From the NCBI GenBank assembly GCA_965364735.1, contig CBDTYW010000212.1, positions 1 through 6,705 on the forward strand: 6,705 bases of DNA, given 5' to 3'. Every line of letters begins with the position of its first letter. Position 1 is the stretch's first letter. Source of the stretch: CBDTYW01 sp965364735 (GTDB lineage Bacteria > Actinomycetota > Nitriliruptoria > Nitriliruptorales > Nitriliruptoraceae). The notes under the pieces are model-generated. The model saw only the letters and a program-made list of their open reading frames with translations. It made no database searches and was not told the origin of the DNA. Positions 1-5,241 of this stretch are shown piece after piece. A program made the position numbers and the translations under genes.

Positions 1-560
1 CGTCCGTCCGCGAGCCGCGGCCACAGCAGGGCGAGGAAGACCGCCGGGATCGTCGCGTCGATGCCGAGGGTCGTGACGAGATCGCCGGCCGACGAGAAGA
101 CGATCGCCCCGAGCAGCGTCGAGAGGTTCCAGAGCACGAACACCGCGATTCCGCCGCACAGGTACCCGTAGCGGCGCTCCGCAGGATCCGTCGGACCCGA
201 ACCGACCGCCATCGACTCATCGATCATCAGCTGGCTCACCAGCGCCCTCCACCACGTGGGGCCGCGCAGCGCCGGCGCCATCGCAACCCCGAAGGCCAGC
301 GACCGCAGGTTCAGCAGGCCACCGGCAGCGATCGCCGCGATCGCGCTGCCCCCGTCACCGAGCACGCCGACCGCGGCGAACTGGGCCGATCCGGTGAACA
401 CGAGCGTCGAGAAGGCCACCGCGTGCAGCGGCGTGAGGCCAGCCTCGATGCACGAGACGCCGAACGCGACGCCGAAGGGAGCCACGGCGAGCCCGACCGA
501 CATCCCCTGCCGCCGGAGCTCGCGACGACGCGCAGACCCAGCGCGCGACGCGCTGCTCAT
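1..560 (-). CDS. azlC: AzlC-family branched-chain amino acid exporter subunit (3' end cut off by window edge)
   Basis: Reading the minus strand from the ATG at 560-558 gives 186 codons with no stop before the edge. The product matches the AzlC family, the large subunit of a two-part inner-membrane permease (with AzlD) that exports branched-chain amino acids and analogues. Visible signatures are a basic N-terminus (residues 11-18), a glycine-rich first membrane segment (about 21-36, APFGVAFG), the family-typical FTGSAQF at 55-61, NLRSLAFG at 84-91, and QLMIDES at 110-116, where AzlC proteins carry a conserved D-E pair. More hydrophobic segments lie at about 135-155 and 165-182. Family members are usually 230-250 residues, so roughly 50 C-terminal residues are missing, and an azlD partner would be expected just beyond the edge. 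The start codon overlaps the stop of the upstream VOC-HIT gene as ATGA (557-560), which suggests translational coupling. The exact substrate is not readable from sequence. Confidence 0.92.
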   Translation of the reverse strand, partial: MSSASRAGSARRRELRRQGMSVGLAVAPFGVAFGVSCIEAGLTPLHAVAFSTLVFTGSAQFAAVGVLGDGGSAIAAIAAGGLLNLRSLAFGVAMAPALRGPTWWRALVSQLMIDESMAVGSGPTDPAERRYGYLCGGIAVFVLWNLSTLLGAIVFSSAGDLVTTLGIDATIPAVFLALLWPRLADG

Positions 561-1588
561 GGCTCGGTGAACGCGGGGGCCAGGAGGTCGTAGATCTCCG
601 TCAGGGCCTGTGGCATGACGCGAGCGCCGCCGACGACGGAGATGAAGTTCGTGTCGCCGCCCCACCGCGGGACGACGTGCAGGTGCTGGTGCGGGGCGAT
701 CCCTGCACCCGCGGCGGAGCCCAGGTTCATCCCGAGGTTCACGCCTTGGCAGCCCAGCTGCTCCTTGAGCAGCGGCACGGCCCGTCGCGCGAGCAGCCAC
801 ATCTCGTTCGCTGCCGGCAACTCGAGGTCCTCGACGTCTGCGACGTGGCCGTACGGGATGACCATCAGGTGCCCCGGGTTGTACGGATAGGCGTTGAAGA
901 TGACGTACGCGTGCTCGCCGCGATGCAGCAACAACGACTCGCGGTCCCGCTCCGGGCCGCGCGCGGGGATCACGCAGAACGGGCAGCCCTCGATCGGCGT
1001 GCCACCCGAGACGTACGAGAAGCGCCACGGCGCCCACAGCCGCTGCGTGTCGTCTGACGGCGGCCCCTGGTCGAGCCAGAACCCACGACGGACCTCGCCG
1101 ATGTGGGTGGCGTGCCCGCTGCCGTCGTCGTGGGCGGCAGCGAGCTCGTCGCGCGCGGCACGGGTCGCAGCGGAAGGCGAGGCGGCGTCACGGGGAACGG
1201 GGCAGGCGATCTCGACGAGGTTCTCGTCCGGATCATGGACGTACACCGACACGATGGGCGTCGTCGCGCCGCTTCGCAGTCCCGGCGCCCCGACAAGCGT
1301 GACGCCCTCGGCGAGCAGGTGCGCGATCACCTCGTCGAGCGGCGTGGAGGTGAGCAGGCAGATGTCGGTCGAGCCCGGCGTCGCATGGAGCGCGTTCGGG
1401 TCGAAGGGCTCGGGCCCAGCCGGATGGACGTTGACCTTCTGCGCGCCGACCTGCAGCGCGAGACGTCCGTCGCCGAACGTCCGACGCTCTGCTCCGAGGA
1501 CTCGGGTCCAGAACTCGCACGTCGCCTGGACGTCCGCGACGGTCAGCACGACATGGTCGATCGCAGTCAGCTCGATCCCACCCGACAT
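557..1588 (-). CDS. Fused VOC (glyoxalase-fold) / HIT domain protein, AP4A-phosphorylase-like
   Basis: A 343-residue protein with two domains. Residues 8-128 form a VOC domain of the subfamily often labelled 'VOC family virulence protein': AIDHVVLTVADV at 9-20, QKVNVHPAG at 50-58, TPLDEVIAHL at 82-91, and DPDENLVEI at 119-127. Likely metal ligands are H12 and E126; D75 stands where many VOC proteins have histidine. Residues 129-180 are an Ala/Asp-rich linker. Residues 181-343 are a complete HIT domain: QRLWAPWR at 182-189, GCPFC at 201-205, NPGHLMVIP at 237-245, and the histidine triad HQHLH at 300-304 followed by PRW, with H302 the expected nucleophile. This type resembles mycobacterial Rv2613c, an AP4A phosphorylase normally about 200 residues long. 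The start at 1588 is chosen because the VOC fold begins at once and ACAGGG precedes it by 5 bases; an upstream ATG at 1828 would only add unlike sequence and overlap a divergent gene. I see no in-frame ATG or GTG in the last part of the linker, so the fusion looks real. The substrate of the VOC half is unknown. Confidence 0.9.
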   Translation of the reverse strand: MSGGIELTAIDHVVLTVADVQATCEFWTRVLGAERRTFGDGRLALQVGAQKVNVHPAGPEPFDPNALHATPGSTDICLLTSTPLDEVIAHLLAEGVTLVGAPGLRSGATTPIVSVYVHDPDENLVEIACPVPRDAASPSAATRAARDELAAAHDDGSGHATHIGEVRRGFWLDQGPPSDDTQRLWAPWRFSYVSGGTPIEGCPFCVIPARGPERDRESLLLHRGEHAYVIFNAYPYNPGHLMVIPYGHVADVEDLELPAANEMWLLARRAVPLLKEQLGCQGVNLGMNLGSAAGAGIAPHQHLHVVPRWGGDTNFISVVGGARVMPQALTEIYDLLAPAFTEP

Positions 1589-1595
1589 CAGCGCG

Positions 1596-1640
1596 CCCTG
1601 TCCGCTCGTCCTCGACGCCCGCCACCGCGGGCGGGGACAG
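1596..1640 (-). promoter_or_regulatory. Leader hairpin of the VOC-HIT gene overlapping its ribosome binding site
   Basis: In the minus-strand transcript an inner stem of 7 bp (CGCCCGC / GCGGGCG, plus-strand 1616-1622 and 1627-1633, four-base loop) lies inside an outer 6-bp pairing of CTGTCC with GGACAG (1598-1603 and 1635-1640). The 3' outer arm overlaps the Shine-Dalgarno-like ACAGGG, so folding could hide the ribosome binding site. This is seen only as base complementarity; regulation is inferred, and stems form easily in DNA this GC-rich. Confidence 0.35.
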
Positions 1641-1697
1641 CCAACCATGCCGAGTGACCCGCGGACCTCACGGGGACGCAGATCGCCTCGGTCGACC

Positions 1698-1721
1698 GCA
1701 CGCGGACTCAAGGAGTCGTGC
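1698..1721 (+). promoter_or_regulatory. Bulged hairpin in the leader of small gene A
   Basis: GCAC (1698-1701) can pair with GTGC (1718-1721), and GACTC (1705-1709) with GAGTC (1713-1717). This leaves a 3-base bulge (1702-1704) on the 5' side and an AAG loop. It lies 51 bases before the proposed start of gene A. Function is unknown; it could belong to a leader RNA or be a DNA operator. Confidence 0.3.
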
Positions 1722-1772
1722 CCGGGCAGTCGATGTCGGGGTGGGAGCTCCTCGACCGATCGGATCCCTCGC

Positions 1773-2009
1773 ATGCGCATCTCCAGCCAGCCGGTAGCCC
1801 CGGCGGTCCCGACGAACGCCATGACCAAGGGCGAGGTCGTGGCGCTCCAAGCGGCTGCTCAGCACGTCAGACGTGCCGTTGAGCGCGCTGGCGGCGATGA
1901 TGCGGCACCCACCGACGCGGCAACGCTGATGGTGCGCAGCCAGGTCGATCCCATGAAGGCCGACGAGATCGCGAGCGTCCAGCAGGCGCTCGGCTTCGCA
2001 TCGGCCTGA
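1773..2009 (+). CDS. Small protein of unknown function, copy A of a three-gene tandem family
   Basis: A 78-residue protein I do not recognise. It opens MRISSQPVAP, has a Met/Ala-rich helical-looking stretch at about 16-40, an acidic-Ala linker (41-50), and the family's C-terminal motif: RSQVDPM at 55-61, EIASVQQALG at 65-74. Genes B and C just downstream encode proteins of nearly equal length with matching beginnings and ends. The start at 1773 is chosen because MRISS parallels MQISG and MQISS in the paralogues; an ATG at 1821 would lose this. No good Shine-Dalgarno precedes it, only a weak GGA 8 bases upstream, and this is the main doubt. There is no signal peptide, membrane span or cysteine. 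About 82% of its codons end in G or C by my count, lower than in thrS. It is read opposite to its large neighbours thrS and VOC-HIT. Likely a cytosolic small protein; function unknown. Confidence 0.68.
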   Translation: MRISSQPVAPAVPTNAMTKGEVVALQAAAQHVRRAVERAGGDDAAPTDAATLMVRSQVDPMKADEIASVQQALGFASA

Positions 2010-2045
2010 CGCCGTTCGCCCGCCCAGCGCACGCGCCGGGCCGTC

Positions 2046-2082
2046 CGTTCAAGGTCGACCGACAGCGCGCCGTTGACGAACG
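2046..2082 (+). promoter_or_regulatory. Bulged hairpin in the leader of small gene B
   Basis: CGTTC (2046-2050) pairs with GAACG (2078-2082), and GTCGAC (2054-2059) pairs with GTTGAC (2072-2077) with one G-U wobble. A 3-base bulge AAG (2051-2053) lies on the 5' side and the loop has 12 bases. The layout (outer stem, 3-base 5' bulge, inner stem) resembles the hairpin before gene A, though sequence and loop size differ. It ends 41 bases before the gene B start. Seen as complementarity only. Confidence 0.3.
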
Positions 2083-2123
2083 CAAGCCGCCCCGCGAGGC
2101 GCACCGACCTCCCAGGAGCAGCC

Positions 2124-2348
2124 ATGCAGATCTCAGGAGCAACCACCGCCCCGATGGCGATGCGTTCTCAGGTGAACCCTGCCGCTGCGATGAACGCGAC
2201 CAAGGACCTGACCAAGATGGCCGTCGCCACCGACGCCTCGAAGTCGGGTTCCGCCGCCGACGCCGTCTCGATGGTCGCACGCGGCCAGGTCGACCCGATG
2301 AACCCCGAAGCGATCGCATCCATGCAAGCCGCTATGGGACTCGTCTGA
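2124..2348 (+). CDS. Small protein of unknown function, copy B of the tandem family, with an internal motif repeat
   Basis: A 74-residue protein of unrecognised family, the best-supported member of the array. The ATG at 2124 has a strong ribosome binding site (AGGAG at 2114-2118, 5 bases spacing), and the start MQISGATTAP matches its paralogues. The C-terminal motif is RGQVDPMN at 53-60 and AIASMQAAMG at 63-72. Over 19 aligned positions from QVDPM I count 11 identities with copy A. A second, earlier copy of the core, RSQVNP, stands at 14-19, so the protein may consist of two related halves joined by a Ser/Ala/Asp linker (about 36-46). It is rich in Met and Ala, has no Cys, Trp, Tyr or Phe, no signal peptide and no membrane span; the sequence suggests short amphipathic helices. 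It begins 114 bases after gene A ends. Function unknown. The N-terminus faintly recalls short YjfB-type putative motility proteins, but I do not treat that as evidence. Confidence 0.78.
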   Translation: MQISGATTAPMAMRSQVNPAAAMNATKDLTKMAVATDASKSGSAADAVSMVARGQVDPMNPEAIASMQAAMGLV

Positions 2349-2437
2349 CCGACCGACAAGACATATACGGCCCCGAACACCTCACGCCAGCTGCCCACCG
2401 TTCGCGCGCCGCGCGCTCGCCCATGCGCGCTTTCCGA

Positions 2438-2502
2438 CCCTGTGCTTCAGGGAACCCCAACACCGGTCGACGGTGATGGGGAGGCTCCGCTTTCCCGGAG
2501 CC
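2438..2502 (+). promoter_or_regulatory. Three-hairpin structured leader before small gene C (candidate cis-regulatory RNA)
   Basis: Three hairpins lie back to back. The first is CCCTG / CAGGG (2438-2442, 2448-2452) with a 5-base loop. The second is CCCCA / TGGGG (2455-2459, 2477-2481) stacked on CACCG / CGGTG (2461-2465, 2471-2475), separated by a single A-A mismatch (2460, 2476) and closed by a GTCGA loop. The third is GGCTCCG / CGGAGCC (2483-2489, 2496-2502) with a 6-base loop. The ribosome binding site GGAGGG follows at 2510. A small AT-rich patch at 2362-2369 (TATACG) is a possible -10 element and would give a leader of about 145 bases. I could not match it to a known riboswitch class. 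Alternatively it terminates the gene B transcript, but no U-run follows any stem. Confidence 0.45.
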
Positions 2503-2520
2503 CGGACACGGAGGGCTTCG

Positions 2521-2748
2521 ATGCAGATCAGCTCCGCATCCAGCATGCACCTACCACCAGCGATCGACGTGGCGACCCTTGCCGCACGAGCCGCAGAGGT
2601 GACGACGGTCTCCACCGCACGCGGTGGAGGCGGCGGCGTCTCGACGGCCGCGGACAACCGCGCGTGGATCATCCATGAGTCGACGATCAACACCATGAAC
2701 CATCAGGACGTCGCGACGATGCAGCGCGTCACCGGCGTGGCGGCCTGA
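2521..2748 (+). CDS. Small protein of unknown function, diverged copy C of the tandem family
   Basis: A 75-residue protein of unrecognised family. The ATG at 2521 has a strong ribosome binding site (GGAGGG at 2510-2515, 5 bases spacing), and its start MQISSASS matches copies A and B. After an Ala-rich stretch (about 14-34) comes a run of five glycines (35-39), which the other copies lack. The C-terminal motif is recognisable but changed: where A and B have Q-V-D-P-M, C has T-I-N-T-M (55-59), then N60, A65, M67-Q68 and G72 aligned with the paralogues, giving about 6 identities with B over 19 positions. A tryptophan (W49) is also unique to C. This suggests an older duplicate or a copy with a changed role. 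It starts 172 bases after gene B, behind a strongly structured leader, and ends 34 bases from the convergent end of thrS. There is no signal peptide or membrane span. Function unknown. Confidence 0.75.
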   Translation: MQISSASSMHLPPAIDVATLAARAAEVTTVSTARGGGGGVSTAADNRAWIIHESTINTMNHQDVATMQRVTGVAA

Positions 2749-2777
2749 CCCGGGCTCGACATGTCGCCGAACGGGTC
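2747..2777. terminator. Possible shared terminator between small gene C and thrS
   Basis: GACCCG (2747-2752) pairs with CGGGTC (2772-2777) around the perfect palindrome CGACATGTCG (2757-2766), in the short gap between two convergent genes. Being symmetrical, it could end transcripts from both sides. No T-run follows on either strand and the inner part does not stack cleanly on the outer stem, so this is a weak call. Confidence 0.3.
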
Positions 2778-2782
2778 TCTGG

Positions 2783-4888
2783 CTACCCCTCGGTCTGCGC
2801 GGCCTTGGACGCGACGATCTCGACGATGTCGCTCACGAACTCGGCGAGCGGCACCTGCTTGCGCTGTTTGCCCACGTAGGGACGGATCGAGACGGTCTTC
2901 GCGTCCCGCTCGTCGCCGCCGACGATCAGGGTGAACGGGATCTTCGAGGTGGTCGACTTCCGGATCTTGTTGCCCAGGGTGTCGTCGGAGTGATCGATCT
3001 CGACACGCATGCCCACGGCATGCAGCGCCGCGGCGACCTCGGCGGCGTACTCGTCGAAGTCCGACGCGACCGGCACGACGTTGGCCTGCACCGGCGCGAG
3101 CCAGGTCGGGAACGCCCCGTTGAACGACTCGACCATGACCGCGAAGAACCGCTCGATCGAGCCGAACAGCGCGCGGTGCACCATGAACGGGCGGTGCTCC
3201 GCGCCGTCCTGGCCGACGTAGTTCACGTCGAAGCGCTCCGGCAGGTTGAAGTCGACCTGCACGGTGGTGAGCTGCCACTCACGACCGATGGCGTCGCGGG
3301 CGTGGATGTCGATCTTCGGGCCGTAGAAGGCGCCCTCCCCCGGGTCGATCTCGTACGGCAGCCCGCTGCGCTCGACGGCCTCGATCAGCGCCTTCTCGGC
3401 GGTGTCCCACTGCTCGTCGGAGCCGATGGACTTCTCCGGCCGGGTCGAGATCGCCACGCGTGACGGATCGCCGAACCCGAAGGTCGTGAAGAGGTCACGC
3501 GCGAACTGCACGCAGTCGAAGACCTCGTCGACGACCTGGTCCTCGCGGCAGAAGATGTGGCTGTCGTCCTGGGTGAACCCGCGAGCTCGGAGCTGGCCGT
3601 TGACGACGCCGGACTTCTCGTAGCGGTAGACGGTGCCCAGCTCGCTGAGCCGGACCGGCAGCTCGCGGTAGGACCGGGTCCTCGACTTGTAGGCAAGGAT
3701 GTGGAACGGGCAGTTCATCGGCTTCAGGCGGTACGCGTGGCCGGGCTTGCCGCCCTTGCCCTCGGCGTCCGGCTCGCTGCCGTCGACCTCGATGCCGGGG
3801 TACATCAGCTCGGCGTAGTTCTCGAGGTGACCGGAGATCTCCCAGAGTTCCTCCTTGGCGATGTGCGGGGTGTAGACCGCCTCGTAGCCACGCGCCAGAA
3901 CCTCGTCACGGATCCAGTCCTCCATGAGCTTGCGGACCATCGCGCCCTTGGGAAGGAAGATCGAGAGGCCCGGTCCGAGCTCCTCCGGGAAGTGGGTGAG
4001 CTCGAGCTCACGGCCGAGCTTGCGGTGGTCGCGCTTGGCGGCCTCCTCGAGCTGGGTCAGGTGCTCGGTCAGCGCGTTGCGCGACTCCCACGCGGTGCCG
4101 TAGATGCGCTGCAGCATCGGCCGTGACTCCTGGCCACGCCAGTAGGCGCCCGCGGTGCGGAGCAGCTTGAAGGCGGGGACGCGGTCCGAGGACGGGATGT
4201 GCGGCCCCTTGCAGAGGTCCACCCACGAGTCGTTGCAGTCCGGCTCCTCGCCGTCCACCGGGGCCTGGCAGTTGCGGTAGACGGTGAAGGTGACGTGCGC
4301 GTGGTCGCCCTCCCGGGCACCTTCGGGCGCGTCGCTCATCCCCCCAACCGCGACCTCGGAGGCGTCGAGCTTCTCGATGATCTCGAGCTTGTACGGCTGG
4401 TCGGCGAAGATCTCCTTGGCCTGCTCGACCGACAGCTCCTCACGGACGAAGCGCTGCTTCGACTTCATGATCTCGCCCATGCGGGCTTCGATCTTCTCGA
4501 GGTCGTCGGGGGTGAAGGGCTTCGCGACGTCGAAGTCGTAGTAGAAGCCGTTCTCGACGGGCGGTCCGATCCCGAACTTGGCCTCGGGGTAGAGCTCGGT
4601 GACGGCCTGGGCCATCAGGTGGGCGACGGAGTGACGCAGGATCGCGCGCCCCTGCTCGGTGGTCGCGTAGATCGCGTCGACGGTGGCGCCGTCGGGAACG
4701 GCGCGGTCGAGGTCCCACTCGGTGGGCTCGCTCGCGCCGGCAGCGGTGACGGACGCGGCGACGATCTGGCCCCGGATGGCCTTCATGGCCTTCAGGGCGT
4801 CGACGGCCGAGGTCCCCTCGGGCACCTCTGCGGTCGGGATCTCCGCTTCGGGATCGGGGTGGCGGACGGTGATGGTGGCGGTGCTCAT
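2783..4888 (-). CDS. thrS: Threonine--tRNA ligase
   Basis: Class II synthetase that activates threonine with ATP and charges tRNA-Thr in the cytosol. The 701 residues cover the full family layout. A TGS domain occupies about 1-75. The editing domain that removes mis-attached serine spans about 76-250, with the HSVAH site (H86, H90) and C226-K-G-P-H230. The catalytic core spans about 270-590, with MNCPFH at 391-396, motif 2 with YRYEKSG at 421-427 and RGFTQDDSHIFC at 436-447, STRPEKSIGSDE at 481-492, and motif 3 HRALFGSIERFF at 571-582. C393, H444 and H571 correspond to the zinc ligands known in E. coli ThrRS. The anticodon-binding domain runs from FPTWLAPVQ (593-601) to the end. The ATG at 4888 follows AGGA with 6 bases spacing. 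Length is slightly above the usual 640-690, partly from an acidic insert at about 183-222 carrying extra cysteines (C207, C218). The gene stands alone on this strand, since the next minus-strand gene lies beyond the small-gene array. Confidence 0.99.
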   Translation of the reverse strand: MSTATITVRHPDPEAEIPTAEVPEGTSAVDALKAMKAIRGQIVAASVTAAGASEPTEWDLDRAVPDGATVDAIYATTEQGRAILRHSVAHLMAQAVTELYPEAKFGIGPPVENGFYYDFDVAKPFTPDDLEKIEARMGEIMKSKQRFVREELSVEQAKEIFADQPYKLEIIEKLDASEVAVGGMSDAPEGAREGDHAHVTFTVYRNCQAPVDGEEPDCNDSWVDLCKGPHIPSSDRVPAFKLLRTAGAYWRGQESRPMLQRIYGTAWESRNALTEHLTQLEEAAKRDHRKLGRELELTHFPEELGPGLSIFLPKGAMVRKLMEDWIRDEVLARGYEAVYTPHIAKEELWEISGHLENYAELMYPGIEVDGSEPDAEGKGGKPGHAYRLKPMNCPFHILAYKSRTRSYRELPVRLSELGTVYRYEKSGVVNGQLRARGFTQDDSHIFCREDQVVDEVFDCVQFARDLFTTFGFGDPSRVAISTRPEKSIGSDEQWDTAEKALIEAVERSGLPYEIDPGEGAFYGPKIDIHARDAIGREWQLTTVQVDFNLPERFDVNYVGQDGAEHRPFMVHRALFGSIERFFAVMVESFNGAFPTWLAPVQANVVPVASDFDEYAAEVAAALHAVGMRVEIDHSDDTLGNKIRKSTTSKIPFTLIVGGDERDAKTVSIRPYVGKQRKQVPLAEFVSDIVEIVASKAAQTEG

Positions 4889-5241
4889 GTGCGTTCCTGG
4901 CTGGGCGCAGTCACGTCAGACTGCGTAGCGGTTGACCGCGTCGTGCAGGTCGCCGGGACGGGCCGCGGTCAGGAGTGCTCGACCATCCCGGCGCACGACG
5001 TTCGCGTGGTCACCGGGAGGGAGCTGAAGATCCGCTGGCTGTTCATGCGGGCCAGTGAACCACACCGCGAGCGCCGGATGCGGGCGCAGCGGCCACGCGC
5101 CATGCTGGCGTCCGCCATCGCGACCAGGACGATCCCGTGCCACCGTCATCTCCGCGCCCCCACCGACGGGGTGACTGGGTGGGTCGTGTCGTCGCGCGGG
5201 TCACAGGCGGCCCCTCCGGCGCAACGTCTCCGCTTCGCGCG
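4889..5241. other. Divergent intergenic region between thrS and the small membrane protein gene
   Basis: About 350 bases with no convincing gene. It holds the thrS leader hairpin and, presumably, promoters for thrS and for the plus-strand gene, but I find no clear -35/-10 pair. A minus-strand open frame of 77 codons (5149 to 4916) ends 27 bases before thrS. Only about 70% of its codons end in G or C, far below the neighbours, and it has no good ribosome binding site, so I do not call it a gene. No T-box specifier or antiterminator sequence was seen. Confidence 0.55.
4906..4925 (-). promoter_or_regulatory. Leader hairpin just upstream of the thrS ribosome binding site
   Basis: CGCAGTC (4906-4912) and GACTGCG (4919-4925) form a perfect 7-bp inverted repeat with a 6-base loop. 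In the thrS transcript the loop reads UGACGU and contains CGU, one of the threonine anticodons. The hairpin ends 7 bases before the AGGA (4895-4898) of thrS. In E. coli, ThrRS represses its own translation by binding an anticodon-like leader hairpin in a similar place. Whether this is an analogue is inference; a Thr anticodon in a 6-base loop arises by chance perhaps one time in five. Confidence 0.4.

Larger units (their letters stand above)
1589..1772. other. Divergent intergenic region between VOC-HIT gene and small gene A
   Basis: These 184 bases separate two divergently read genes and should hold both promoters. I find no convincing -35/-10 pair on either strand. The region holds the VOC-HIT leader hairpin on its left side and a bulged hairpin at 1698-1721 on the gene A side, plus the palindrome CGGTCGACCG at 1689-1698. 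Confidence 0.5.

Noticed and set aside
894..1772. Long plus-strand open frame opposite the VOC-HIT gene, continuous with small gene A
   Set aside because: It is the antisense of a gene with clear domains. Its product is Arg/Ser/Pro-rich with no motif. Only the last 78 codons, from 1773, match the paralogues B and C.
1589..1828. N-terminal extension of the VOC-HIT protein to an ATG at 1828
   Set aside because: The 80 extra residues are Arg-rich and unlike any domain, overlap the start of divergent gene A, and precede a VOC fold that already begins properly at the 1588 start.
1773..2748. Toxin-antitoxin or RiPP precursor array
   Set aside because: The small proteins have no toxin or antitoxin motif, no leader-core layout, no cysteines and no adjacent modification or transport enzymes.
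4889..5050. T-box riboswitch upstream of thrS
   Set aside because: No T-box antiterminator sequence or specifier-loop architecture was found; only one short hairpin is evident.
4916..5149. 77-codon minus-strand open frame ending 27 bases before thrS
   Set aside because: It looks somewhat protein-like at its end, but its third-position G/C (about 70%) is well below the neighbours, it has no good ribosome binding site and no recognisable motif. Conservation in relatives would reopen the case.
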